From Hyphomicrobiaceae bacterium (GTDB lineage Bacteria > Pseudomonadota > Alphaproteobacteria > Rhizobiales > Hyphomicrobiaceae): a DNA stretch of 64,000 nucleotides. How positions within the stretch are numbered: the first letter of the stretch is position 1; each line of letters begins with the position of its first letter. The stretch is taken from NCBI GenBank assembly GCA_020638055.1, contig JACKJH010000005.1, positions 124,001 through 188,000 on the forward strand, given 5' to 3'. A model generated the notes under the pieces. The model was not told the origin of the DNA and made no database searches. It saw only the letters and a list, made by a program, of their open reading frames with translations. The translations under genes were made by a program, and so were the position numbers. Below are positions 26,949-35,902 of the stretch, in pieces.

Positions 26949-27055
26949 AGCGAATTTGGCTGAAGCGTGTGCGGTTCCGACATCAACAAAGCTAGAGTTT
27001 CCGACGAAGTGGACACCGGTTCGTCGAAGAAAATGCGCCCAAACGAAAAGCGCTC
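26946..27055 (+). repeat. Degenerate B-like fragment joined to a truncated family A element (A7)
   Basis: A shortened B-like half (TAGAGCGAATTTGGCTGAAG, GTGCGGTTCCGACA) is followed at 26994 by AGAGTTTCCGACGAAGTGG, the CGTCGAAGAAAATGCGCCCAA arm and only GCGCTC of hairpin 2. Confidence 0.75.
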
Positions 27056-27096
27056 AATTTTAACAAGACGCACGTGCACCGTAGACCAAGAGCCTG

Positions 27097-29211
27097 TCAC
27101 GCCGCCCTGAACAACCGCACGGCTTCGTCACATTCAAACAAATACAGCAGCGGTCGAAGCGCCTGCCCACGCGGACCGGTCAGTTCGGGATCAGTCTCAA
27201 GAATCAACCGCGCGTCATCGCGTGCCGCCGAAAGCAGATTTTCAAAGCCGGGCACATCAGCCACGCGAAACTCCGGCAGACCCGATTGTCGCGCGCCCAA
27301 AACTTCGCCTCCACCGCGCAACTCCAGGTCCTTTTCGGCGATCAGGAACCCATCCTCGGTCTCTTCCATCATGTTCAAGCGCTGCTCGGCCGTCTCACCC
27401 ATCGGCGGCTTATAAAGCAGCATGCAAAAGCTTTCGCGCACACCACGGCCAACGCGCCCACGAAGCTGGTGAAGCTGCGCTAGTCCGAACCGTTCGGCGT
27501 GTTCAATGACCATGATGTTGGCATTGGGCACGTTGACGCCGACCTCGATCACGGTGGTTGCAACCAGCACCTTCAATTGGTTGGCAGCGAAGGCCGCCAT
27601 GGTCTTGTCCTTGGCCTGAGACGACATCGCGCCATGCAGCAGGCCGACACAATCGCCCAGTTGCTGGATCAAGTAAGCATGTCTCTCCTCGGCTGCGGCC
27701 AGTTCAGACTTCTCCGAACCTTCGATCAACGGACAAACCCAATAGACCTGCGCGCCTTCGGTAAGTTGCGCCTTGATACGAGCGACCAGTTTTTCAATCG
27801 CATCGACGGGAACCGCCTTCGTTACGACCGGTTTGCGCCCAGCCGGCTTTTCGGTGAGGCACGAGACGTCAAGGTCTCCGTAATGCGTCATCAACAGCGT
27901 GCGCGGAATGGGAGTTGCCGTCATCACCAGAACGTTGGCGCCGCCGTCCTTGCCCTTGGCCTGCAAGGCGAGCCGCTGGTGCACACCAAACCGGTGCTGT
28001 TCGTCGATCACGGCGAAGGCGAGATCGTGGAAGACAACGTCGTCCTGGAACAGCGCGTGCGTTCCGATCAGAATGTCAATTTCACCGGCGGCAAGCCGTT
28101 CCAGAAGCAACGCACGAGCCTTGCCCTTCTCTCGCGCCGTCAGAACCGCAACGCGCAGACCTGCCTGGAGTGCCAGCGGCTCAATCGTTTCGAGATGTTG
28201 CCGCGCCAGCACTTCCGTCGGCGCCATAAGCGCAGCCTGCGCTCCTGCCTCCACGGCGATTGCCATAGCCATCAAGGCAACGACCGTCTTGCCCGAACCG
28301 ACATCGCCTTGCAGCAACCGCAACATGCGATTGGGCGCTGCCATGTCAGCGGCAATCTCGCCCAGCGCGGCCTCCTGCGAGCCGGTAAGCGAAAACGGCA
28401 ACGCCGCGATGATTTTCCGGCGTATCTGCCCGTTGCCCGAAACTGCGCGCCCCTTCTGCGCCTTGGACCGCTGGCGGACAAGGCCAAGCGCGATCTGGCC
28501 TGCCAGCAACTCGTCATAGGCCAACCGCTGCCACGGCTTTGATCCTGGCGAAAGGTCGGCTGCATCATCGGGCAGGTGCAGGCGTCGCAGCGCTTCATCA
28601 AATGATGCCCAGCCGTGCTGCTTGATCCATTGCGGCTCCTGCCACTCCGTGAACACTGGAACACGCTGTGCCGCCTGCCGCGTCGCCTTGTTCAACACCT
28701 TGCCTGAAAGCCCCGCCGTCAACGGATAGACGGGTTCGAGCAGCGGCAGATCCTCGCGCTGGTCCGGCGCGACGATATAGTCCGGATGCGCCATTTGCAG
28801 CGTCTCGCCGTATTGTTCCAGGCGCCCTGACACAAACCGCTCTTCGCCAACGGGGAGTTGGCGTTCTATGAATTTTGGTTCGGCGTGAAAAAAAACAAGG
28901 TCGAGTTTGCCCGTGTCATCCTCGACCGCCACCTTGTAGGGTGCCTTGCGATTGCCACGCGGGGGAGCACGGTGCTTCAGCACACGCACTTTGAGGGTGA
29001 CGATCGTGCCTGGAATTGCCTCGGCAACCGCGGGTTCCGCACGCCGGTCGACCACACCCGTTGGCAGATGCCACAGCACATCGATAACCCGGGGTTCTGA
29101 AACGCCCGGCGGCAAAGCCAACGCCTTTTTCATCAAGATGACGAGCCGCGGCCCGATCCCGGTCAAAGACTGGGCGGAAGCAAATAGCGGTGTAAGTTCG
29201 ACCGGACGCAT
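27097..29211 (-). CDS. recG: ATP-dependent DNA helicase RecG
   Basis: A 704-residue superfamily 2 helicase for fork reversal. It has the N-terminal wedge/OB domain (GIGPRLVILMKKAL, TLKVRVLKHRAPPRGNRKAP), Walker A LLQGDVGSGKTVVALMAM, MAPTEVLARQHL, DEQHRFGVHQR, MTATPIPRTL, and QLRGRVGRGV. It faces sdhE, the arrangement seen in related bacteria. Confidence 0.95.
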   Translation of the reverse strand: MRPVELTPLFASAQSLTGIGPRLVILMKKALALPPGVSEPRVIDVLWHLPTGVVDRRAEPAVAEAIPGTIVTLKVRVLKHRAPPRGNRKAPYKVAVEDDTGKLDLVFFHAEPKFIERQLPVGEERFVSGRLEQYGETLQMAHPDYIVAPDQREDLPLLEPVYPLTAGLSGKVLNKATRQAAQRVPVFTEWQEPQWIKQHGWASFDEALRRLHLPDDAADLSPGSKPWQRLAYDELLAGQIALGLVRQRSKAQKGRAVSGNGQIRRKIIAALPFSLTGSQEAALGEIAADMAAPNRMLRLLQGDVGSGKTVVALMAMAIAVEAGAQAALMAPTEVLARQHLETIEPLALQAGLRVAVLTAREKGKARALLLERLAAGEIDILIGTHALFQDDVVFHDLAFAVIDEQHRFGVHQRLALQAKGKDGGANVLVMTATPIPRTLLMTHYGDLDVSCLTEKPAGRKPVVTKAVPVDAIEKLVARIKAQLTEGAQVYWVCPLIEGSEKSELAAAEERHAYLIQQLGDCVGLLHGAMSSQAKDKTMAAFAANQLKVLVATTVIEVGVNVPNANIMVIEHAERFGLAQLHQLRGRVGRGVRESFCMLLYKPPMGETAEQRLNMMEETEDGFLIAEKDLELRGGGEVLGARQSGLPEFRVADVPGFENLLSAARDDARLILETDPELTGPRGQALRPLLYLFECDEAVRLFRAA

Positions 29212-29448
29212 CTTGTGGCTTCACGTTGCTCTTAAATTGCTGGGCGGTTTCGCCGCACACGAAGAAATTCGCATGATGCGGGGCCGATAATGCCCTGCCG
29301 GCTTTGCGGATGGCGCTCCAAGCGGTATATGAGCCCCGCAGAGCCGGCATGGAGCAAACCCGCTCGCCAACTAGGCGTCAAGCACAGTCCTGCCGTTATC
29401 CCGAGAAGCGGGCTTTCGCCCGTCAACCCAGATCAGGTCCCAGCAAAA

Positions 29449-29751
29449 GTGACCAGCGACCACAATTCCGCCGCCAGCTTCGACGCCGACATCGATACCC
29501 GTCGCCGGCGCGCATCCTATCGGGCGCACCATCGCGGCACAAAGGAGATGGACTGGCTTGTGGGGCGGTTTGCTGACGCGCATCTAGACGCAATTGATGG
29601 CGAAAGACTGGCAACGTTTGAGCGGTTTTTGGCCTTGCCCGACCCTGAACTTCAAAAGTGGATCCTTGACGCGAATGCGCCGCAAACGCCTGAATTTGCC
29701 GAGCTAATCAGACAAATCCGCGTGTTCCACGGTCTGGCCGACCAGGGATGA
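29449..29751 (+). CDS. sdhE: Succinate dehydrogenase assembly factor SdhE (DUF339)
   Basis: A protein of about 100 residues that helps attach FAD to succinate dehydrogenase. The family motif RRRRASYRAHHRGTKEMDWL corresponds to the RGxxExD core, followed by FERFLALPDPELQKWIL. The GTG at 29449 gives family-typical length; the frame is open upstream to ATGs at 29329 and 29290, so a longer form cannot be excluded. It diverges from recG and precedes mfd. Confidence 0.88.
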   Translation: MTSDHNSAASFDADIDTRRRRASYRAHHRGTKEMDWLVGRFADAHLDAIDGERLATFERFLALPDPELQKWILDANAPQTPEFAELIRQIRVFHGLADQG

Positions 29752-29852
29752 GCCAAAGGTAGAGTTGGGATCAAACCTTCGCGGCAGCCACAGGCGCCAA
29801 TCAAGCAGGCCACAGGAACTTCCAGGTGGCGTGTGAAAAGTTGACTTTTAAA

Positions 29853-32800
29853 ATGAGGACACCGCGACACGTGTCGAGTGCCAAACCCGTTATCGAATCT
29901 CGTGATACCCTGCTCTCAAACGTACCTGAGGGGCTGGATGCACTGGTTCTTGCCGAACTGGTTGCAGCGCCGCGTGAGGACAATGGCACCTGCACGCTCC
30001 TGCATATTGCCCGAGACGACCGCCGCATTGAAGCGCTGAGCCAGCAGCTTTCGTTCTTTGCCTCGGGCGTGCGCGTCATCTCGCTGCCAGCCTGGGATAC
30101 CGTGCCATACGACCGCATCGGACCCAATGCCGATATCGTTGCCGATCGGATGGCCGCACTTGCCAAGCTGACGGTTGCGGCGGGCAAACAACCAACGATC
30201 GTTCTGACCACCGTCAACGCCATTTTGCAACGTGTGCCACCGCGCGCGTTCATCCGCAAATCACTGCGCCAGATGGCACCTGGCCAACGAATTGACATGA
30301 ACCGGCTGACCGAACGCCTGCACCTGTTCGGCTATACCCGTGTCGGCACGGTCATGGAACCGGGCGAATACGCAGTTCGTGGCGGTATTCTGGACCTTTA
30401 TCCTCCAGCTCGCGCAAACCCCGTTCGTCTCGATTTCTTCGGCGACACCCTGGAAAGCATCAAAACGTTCGATGCCGAAACACAGCGCACCTTGAAGATC
30501 GTGCAAAAGCTCGTGCTGTTGCCGATGTCGGAAGCTGCCTTCGGAGAAGAGGCAATCGCCTTGTTCCGCCGGCGCTACGTGGAGCTGTTTGGTGGCAACA
30601 CCGGTGATGACCCGCTTTATGAAGCGATCAGCGCGGGGCAGCGCTACACTGGCCAGGAACACTGGTTGCCGTTGTTTCATGAACACCTGGAAACAGTGCT
30701 CGATTATTTGCCCGACGTAACGGTCAGTTTCGATCATCTGGCAGAGGACGCCATCCGCCAACGTTTCGAACTCATAGCCGAGCATCACCAGGCGCGCATC
30801 GAGGCACGCGAAACCGAAACCTTTGGTGCCGCACCCTACAAGCCTGTGCCACCAGAAATGATGTACCTTGACGGTGCTACCTGGCACGCGGCTCTTGCAG
30901 GACATCCGATCTATCGCATCACGCCGTTTGATGAACCCGATGCGCCAAATGTGCGTTCATGGTCAGGCCGAAAGGGGCGTTCTTTTGCACCTGAGCGCCA
31001 GTCCGGCGAAATCAACGTATTCGATGCTGTCGTAGCGCATATCCTGAAGCTGCAGTCACAACATCGTCGCGTGATGGTCGCTGCCTGGACGGCGGGTGCA
31101 CGCGAGCGATTGATGACGCTGCTTGGCGACCATGGCCTCAAGGAAATGCGCAAGGTCGATGGTATGACGCAGGTCAAGGATCTTCCCGCCGATATCACAG
31201 CGCTCGCAATCGTCGGCGTCGAACAGGGCTTTGAAACACCCGAGGTCGCACTTGTCGCCGAGCAGGACATCCTTGGCGATCGACTTATCCGCCCGCGCCG
31301 AAAGGCAAAGCGCGCCGCTGACGTGCTCACGGAAGCAACCAGCCTGTCTGTTGGCGACCTAGTCGTTCATGCTGATCATGGCATCGGACGCTTTGCAGGA
31401 CTTGAAACGATCACGGCGCTAGGCGCGCTGCACGATTGCCTTGAGATCACCTACCACGGTGGAGACAAGCTGTTCCTGCCGGTCGAGAATATTGAACTGT
31501 TATCGCGCTACGGCTCCGACGATGGCAGTGCGCAACTCGACAAACTCGGCGGCGTCGCCTGGCAATCGCGCAAGGCGCGCATGAAAAAGCGCCTGCGCGA
31601 GATTGCATCCGAATTGATCAAGATTGCGGCCATGCGCCAGCTACGCGAAGCTCCTTCAATCGCGCCTCCATCAGGCGCATTCGATGAGTTTGTCGCGCGC
31701 TTTCCCTATGACGAAACAGAAGACCAGGCAGCCAGCATTGATGCGGTGCTGGAAGACCTCAACGCCGGCCGGCCAATGGACCGGCTGGTGTGCGGCGATG
31801 TCGGGTTTGGCAAGACGGAAGTTGCCTTGCGTGCTGCGTTCGTTGCCGCGTTGAACGGTTTGCAGGTGGCCGTCGTCGTGCCAACAACCTTGTTGGCGCG
31901 CCAGCACTACAAAACGTTTTCAGAACGCTTTCGCGGCCTGCCTGTCAGAATCGCGCAGGCGTCGCGGCTTGTTGGGTCCAAGGAACTCGTAGACGTGAAA
32001 GCCGGCTTGAAGGCGGGAGATATAGATATCGTTGTTGGAACGCACGCACTGTTGGGAAAGCAGATCGAGTTCGCCCGCCTTGGCCTCATCATCATCGATG
32101 AAGAACAGCACTTCGGCGTAACCCACAAGGAACGGCTGAAGAAACTACGCGAAGACGTTCACGTGCTGACGCTGTCTGCAACACCCATTCCGCGGACCTT
32201 GCAGTTGGCGCTGACGGGCGTGCGCGAATTGTCGTTGATTACAACGCCCCCTGTCGATCGCCTTGCGGTTCGCACATACATCTCGCCGTTTGATCCGGTT
32301 ATCATTCGCGAAGCACTGCGTCGGGAACGCTACCGCGGTGGCCAGTCTTTCTACGTCGTCCCTCGTATTGCAGATCTCGACGAGGTCTCGGAATTTCTCT
32401 CAGAAGCCGTGCCCGAATTGAAAGTTGCGCGCGCACATGGCCAACTGACACCGACCGAACTTGAAGACATCATGACGGCATTCTATGAGGGCAACTACGA
32501 CGTGCTCTTGTCCACCGCCATTGTCGAATCGGGCCTGGACGTTCCCAACGCCAACACCCTCATTGTGCATCGCGCCGATATGTTCGGGCTGGCTCAGCTC
32601 TATCAATTGAGAGGCCGCGTCGGCCGCTCCAAGACGCGAGCCTATGCATACTTTACGACACCAGCCAGCAAAGCGCTGACCGAGGGCGCGGAAAAACGTC
32701 TGAAGGTGCTGCACTCACTCGACACACTTGGCGCTGGCTTCTCGCTGGCCAGCCACGACCTTGACATTCGCGGTGCTGGAAACCTGCTGGGCGAAGAGCA

Positions 32801-33368
32801 GTCGGGCCATATCCGCGAGGTCGGCTTTGAGCTTTATCAATCGATGCTGGAAGACGCGGTTGCCGCCATGAAAGGCGGCGAGATGGGAGACGCGCACGAG
32901 CACTGGACACCTGAAATCTCGCTTGGAACCTCCATCCTCATTCCCGAAACATACGTCACCGATCTTCAACTACGCCTGGGGCTTTACCGTCGCTTGTCGG
33001 GCTTGGAAGATCGCGAGGATATCAATTCTTTCGCAGCCGAACTCGTCGATCGCTTCGGGCCTATGCCCGAAGAGGTCAATCATTTGCTCGATGTGATGGA
33101 AATCAAAGGCCTGTGCCGCACAGCAGGCGTCGCAAAAGTAGATGCCGGTCCCAAAGGGGCTGTGATCGCCTTTCGGAAAAATACCTTCGCCAACCCTGAA
33201 GGGCTTGTGCAGCTTATGCAGACATCGCGCGGAATGTTGAAGCTGCAACCGGATCACCGCATCGTTTTCAAGGCAAACTGGGATCTGCCTGAAAAGCGTC
33301 TCAAGGGCGTTCGCGGTTTCGTTGCGGAACTGGCGCAAATCGCCGCAAACAAGCGTGATGCCGCATAG
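29853..33368 (+). CDS. mfd: Transcription-repair coupling factor Mfd
   Basis: A 1171-residue translocase that removes RNA polymerase stalled at lesions and recruits UvrA. It contains UvrB-like domains (LPAWDTVPYDRIGPNADIVA, EYAVRGGILDLYPP), the RNAP-interacting domain (LVVHADHGIGRFAGLETI), the helicase core (CGDVGFGKTEVALRAAF, DEEQHFGV, LSATPIPRTLQLAL, QLRGRVGRS) and the C-terminal TRCF domain. I use ATG 29853; GTG 29826 would add nine residues. The gene is typical in length. Confidence 0.95.
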   Translation: MRTPRHVSSAKPVIESRDTLLSNVPEGLDALVLAELVAAPREDNGTCTLLHIARDDRRIEALSQQLSFFASGVRVISLPAWDTVPYDRIGPNADIVADRMAALAKLTVAAGKQPTIVLTTVNAILQRVPPRAFIRKSLRQMAPGQRIDMNRLTERLHLFGYTRVGTVMEPGEYAVRGGILDLYPPARANPVRLDFFGDTLESIKTFDAETQRTLKIVQKLVLLPMSEAAFGEEAIALFRRRYVELFGGNTGDDPLYEAISAGQRYTGQEHWLPLFHEHLETVLDYLPDVTVSFDHLAEDAIRQRFELIAEHHQARIEARETETFGAAPYKPVPPEMMYLDGATWHAALAGHPIYRITPFDEPDAPNVRSWSGRKGRSFAPERQSGEINVFDAVVAHILKLQSQHRRVMVAAWTAGARERLMTLLGDHGLKEMRKVDGMTQVKDLPADITALAIVGVEQGFETPEVALVAEQDILGDRLIRPRRKAKRAADVLTEATSLSVGDLVVHADHGIGRFAGLETITALGALHDCLEITYHGGDKLFLPVENIELLSRYGSDDGSAQLDKLGGVAWQSRKARMKKRLREIASELIKIAAMRQLREAPSIAPPSGAFDEFVARFPYDETEDQAASIDAVLEDLNAGRPMDRLVCGDVGFGKTEVALRAAFVAALNGLQVAVVVPTTLLARQHYKTFSERFRGLPVRIAQASRLVGSKELVDVKAGLKAGDIDIVVGTHALLGKQIEFARLGLIIIDEEQHFGVTHKERLKKLREDVHVLTLSATPIPRTLQLALTGVRELSLITTPPVDRLAVRTYISPFDPVIIREALRRERYRGGQSFYVVPRIADLDEVSEFLSEAVPELKVARAHGQLTPTELEDIMTAFYEGNYDVLLSTAIVESGLDVPNANTLIVHRADMFGLAQLYQLRGRVGRSKTRAYAYFTTPASKALTEGAEKRLKVLHSLDTLGAGFSLASHDLDIRGAGNLLGEEQSGHIREVGFELYQSMLEDAVAAMKGGEMGDAHEHWTPEISLGTSILIPETYVTDLQLRLGLYRRLSGLEDREDINSFAAELVDRFGPMPEEVNHLLDVMEIKGLCRTAGVAKVDAGPKGAVIAFRKNTFANPEGLVQLMQTSRGMLKLQPDHRIVFKANWDLPEKRLKGVRGFVAELAQIAANKRDAA

Positions 33369-33569
33369 CGGAATTTCACTCGCATTCTGCCAGATCACGC
33401 AATCTACATCCCGAGAACAATGATTTTGCTGTCGAAAAGCCTCATTTCGGCCCGTCGAATCGTGTCACTTGCGCTTCGGTTGGTCCTATCGCCAACGAGA
33501 ATCAGTCATGTTGCGGGGAAACAAACCGCACGCATCAAGAAAATGGCGTAAGGCTTGGCAGGGGTAAGC

Positions 33570-34751
33570 ATGGCATTAGGACAACGCGCAGCACTTATTG
33601 CCGTCGGGCTGACTGCAATGGCGGTGAGCGGCGGTGGCGTGTTTCTTTACAGTCATATGCCTGATGCTGAATCTGTTTCTGAGGTTGAACCGGTCGTAAC
33701 CAATGCCGCTCCGGAACATGCCGAGAAGCCAGGACTGCCCTTCAAGACCAAGACCGTTACGACCATCGCAATCACGCCGACAGGTGATGTACTTGTAACC
33801 GGTGCCTTGCCCCCACTGCGGCCAAGCGTACAGGACAACAACGGCCTGCCAACCGTGACTGCCAATGGAAGCGTGTCGCGCTTTACGTTCATTCCCCCTG
33901 ACATCGCCAACGCCGAAGCAGGTTGGCTCACCATCGCCCCTGACGAAGGTGACGTTGCGGCCTGGGCAACCGAGACGCACGGGCTTGCGGCAGTAACGGC
34001 CAAGAAAACTCCAGACGCAGAACAGCCAACACCAAACCAATCTACAGAAAGCCGGACGACGTCTCCAAGAACAGCAGTTCACAAGCGCTTTTGGTCCAAA
34101 GCCCTGAAGAAACGTCTTGCACAGATTTCTCCAGCGGCCACGCGGCGGCTTGAAGCGAAGTTCAAGGCTGCAAACGTTGCTTGGCCACCTGCTGAAATTG
34201 CTTTCGTTGCGATCAAGGACAAGAAGTCCCTTGAACTGCATGCCCGCAACGATGCCAACGCACCGTGGAAGTTCATTCACCGTTATCGTGTGCTGGCGGC
34301 AAGCGGTGGCGCCGGACCCAAGCTCAAACGCGGCGACAAGCAGGTGCCCGAAGGCGTCTACCGCATCTCTTATCTCAATCCGAACAGCCGCTATCACGTC
34401 TCAATGCGGGTGAACTATCCCAACGAGTTTGATCGCAAGATGGCGCGCGAGGACGACCGGAAAGACCTTGGCGGCGACATCATGATCCACGGCAAGAGGT
34501 CTTCGGCGGGTTGCCTCGCGATGGGTGACGAAGCCGCCGAGGAACTATTCGTGCTCTCCGCAGAAGTCGGCACAAGTAACGCCCAGTTGATCATTGCGCC
34601 AACCGACTTTCGTAACGGCGGTGATATCAAAGAGGCAAGCGAAGGAAAGCCGGCTTGGGTGCCGAAGCTTTATACCGATGTCGCCAGCGCCATGTCGCAA
34701 TTCAAGGCACCCGCCGAGACACCAAGCCTCCTGTCGCTGCTTGGGCTTTAG
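33570..34751 (+). CDS. L,D-transpeptidase (YkuD-type), membrane-anchored
   Basis: A 393-residue protein with an N-terminal signal anchor (residues 7-28), a Pro/Thr-rich linker to about 170 and a C-terminal catalytic domain. The active-site segment IMIHGKRSSAGCLAM holds His307 and Cys315, as in enzymes that form 3-3 cross-links or attach proteins to peptidoglycan. AGGGG precedes the ATG. The stop TAG belongs to a short fragment of a palindromic element. It lies downstream of mfd by about 200 bases and probably has its own promoter. Confidence 0.88.
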   Translation: MALGQRAALIAVGLTAMAVSGGGVFLYSHMPDAESVSEVEPVVTNAAPEHAEKPGLPFKTKTVTTIAITPTGDVLVTGALPPLRPSVQDNNGLPTVTANGSVSRFTFIPPDIANAEAGWLTIAPDEGDVAAWATETHGLAAVTAKKTPDAEQPTPNQSTESRTTSPRTAVHKRFWSKALKKRLAQISPAATRRLEAKFKAANVAWPPAEIAFVAIKDKKSLELHARNDANAPWKFIHRYRVLAASGGAGPKLKRGDKQVPEGVYRISYLNPNSRYHVSMRVNYPNEFDRKMAREDDRKDLGGDIMIHGKRSSAGCLAMGDEAAEELFVLSAEVGTSNAQLIIAPTDFRNGGDIKEASEGKPAWVPKLYTDVASAMSQFKAPAETPSLLSLLGL

Positions 34752-34765
34752 AGCGGTTCAGACCT

Positions 34766-34869
34766 AGAGCCGGCTTTCGATCCGATGGAATCGGATCAGC
34801 GCTCAAACTTTTTGGTTTGGTCGCATTTTCTGCGATGGACCGGCGTCCACTTCGTCGGAAAATGCTCTA
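34766..34869 (-). repeat. Palindromic element, family A (copy A8)
   Basis: Reverse orientation: GATCCGATGGAATCGGATC, TTTTTGGTTTGGTCGCATTT, CCACTTCGTCGGAAAATGCT. A small fragment TAGAGCGGTTC just upstream overlaps the transpeptidase stop codon. Confidence 0.9.
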
Positions 34870-34880
34870 ACCCCTGCTCA

Positions 34881-35273
34881 TCAGGACAAACCGTCGGGCC
34901 AGTTGTCCCTGATCCAGCGTATCAATCCTTCTTCTGCAATTTCACCAGACGCAATGCCGAGGATCACAACGACGGCCTCTGCCTCCGGTGCTACAAAATC
35001 AATGTCGTTGAGACCGAGAAATGTAACGAGCGACAGAAGTGCTGTCCGCTTGTTGCCATCGATGAACGGGGGGTTCTTCGCAACCCCGTAAGCGTAGGCT
35101 GCCGCCAGTTCGGCCAAGTCTTGTTCGCCATAAGCCCACTTGTTGGGCGCACAAACTAAAGCGCTCACCAGCATGCCTTGATCGCGGATACCCGCAGGCC
35201 CACCATAGCCTCGCAATTGCTCTTCGTGGACCGCCTTTATGAGTTCAACCGATAGCCAGACCGGCTCCCTCAC
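34881..35273 (-). CDS. Doc-type (Fic-superfamily) toxin with altered catalytic motif
   Basis: A 130-residue protein like death-on-curing toxins, which phosphorylate EF-Tu. It has VHEEQLRGYGGPAGIRD, LAAAYAYGVAKN and the Fic-type loop, which reads PPFIDGNKRTAL here. The Fic/Doc consensus begins H-x-F-x-D-G-N-K-R; the His position is Pro68, while Asp72, Gly73, Asn74, Lys75 and Arg76 remain. The start GTG overlaps the antitoxin stop as GTGA. The toxin may be inactive or attenuated. Confidence 0.85.
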   Translation of the reverse strand: MREPVWLSVELIKAVHEEQLRGYGGPAGIRDQGMLVSALVCAPNKWAYGEQDLAELAAAYAYGVAKNPPFIDGNKRTALLSLVTFLGLNDIDFVAPEAEAVVVILGIASGEIAEEGLIRWIRDNWPDGLS

Positions 35274-35491
35274 TTCGCCAGTTCCTTGAGCGCATTGTGA
35301 TAGGTCTTCATCGCCTTACGCGCGACCTCCAGCCCTTTTTGGAAGGTTTCATCACCTTTGGTGATGTTGAGGCCGCCTGGGGTTTCGCTCACCACCAGTT
35401 CGTCACCTTCCTGAAGCCCCAGGCGCGCCAGAAGCTCCTTCGGCAGGATCAATCCGGTCGAGTTACCGATCTTCTTGAGTTGTAGCTTCAT
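35270..35491 (-). CDS. AbrB/MazE-type antitoxin
   Basis: A 73-residue protein with the AbrB swapped-hairpin fold: KLQLKKIGNSTGLILPKELL, ARLGLQEGDELVVSETPGG. The C-terminal 30 residues (KGLEVARKAMKTYHNALKEL) should bind the toxin. The start at MKLQLKK follows a palindromic operator. It is the first gene of the pair and overlaps the toxin gene by four bases. Confidence 0.88.
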   Translation of the reverse strand: MKLQLKKIGNSTGLILPKELLARLGLQEGDELVVSETPGGLNITKGDETFQKGLEVARKAMKTYHNALKELAK

Positions 35492-35512
35492 TTTTATGGC
35501 TTTCGCTGGCAC

Positions 35513-35531
35513 GTTATACAGAATGTATAAC
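35513..35531. promoter_or_regulatory. Palindromic operator of the toxin-antitoxin operon
   Basis: GTTATAC and GTATAAC form a perfect 7-bp inverted repeat with a 5-base spacer, 22 bases upstream of the antitoxin ATG. The arms also resemble a -10 box, so binding by the antitoxin would block the promoter. Confidence 0.6.
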
Positions 35532-35798
35532 ACAGCGAGCGGCGCTTTGAATAGGTTGTGGCGCAAGGCAGGCGAGCCAATCGGTATTGCTCCCATCATT
35601 CTTGGAGAACCCCGATACATCGACGGCCGTTATAATCCATGCTGGCGCCATTGCTCGCTTGGCTACCAATCACCGCTGAAATACGAAGCCACGATGGCCC
35701 AGGCATAACGAAACACTCAACACGAAATCGGCGCATATCCGACGTGTGCGGCGTTAGCGGTAGCATAGCTTGGCGCAACTCGTATCGCACGACGCTCT
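35532..35798. other. Intergenic region between antitoxin and family B element
   Basis: I see no gene. The end of the region, CGCACGACGCTCTA near 35787, also occurs at 44609, so a fragment of another element is present. Confidence 0.45.
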
Positions 35799-35902
35799 AG
35801 AGCATGTTCAGCCGAAGTGTACGCGGTTCGGCGTGAAGAACATGCTCAGAATAGAAGAAAATAGAGCGCGTTCGCGATCCCATGAAAAGTGAACGCGATC
35901 TA
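35799..35902 (+). repeat. Palindromic element, family B (copy B3)
   Basis: A full B element, AGAGCATGTTCAGCCGAAGT to GTGAACGCGATCTA. Its terminal CTA is the complement of the pepF stop codon TAG. Confidence 0.92.

Noticed and set aside
27499..28542. A 347-codon plus-strand frame
   Set aside because: It is the antisense shadow of recG.
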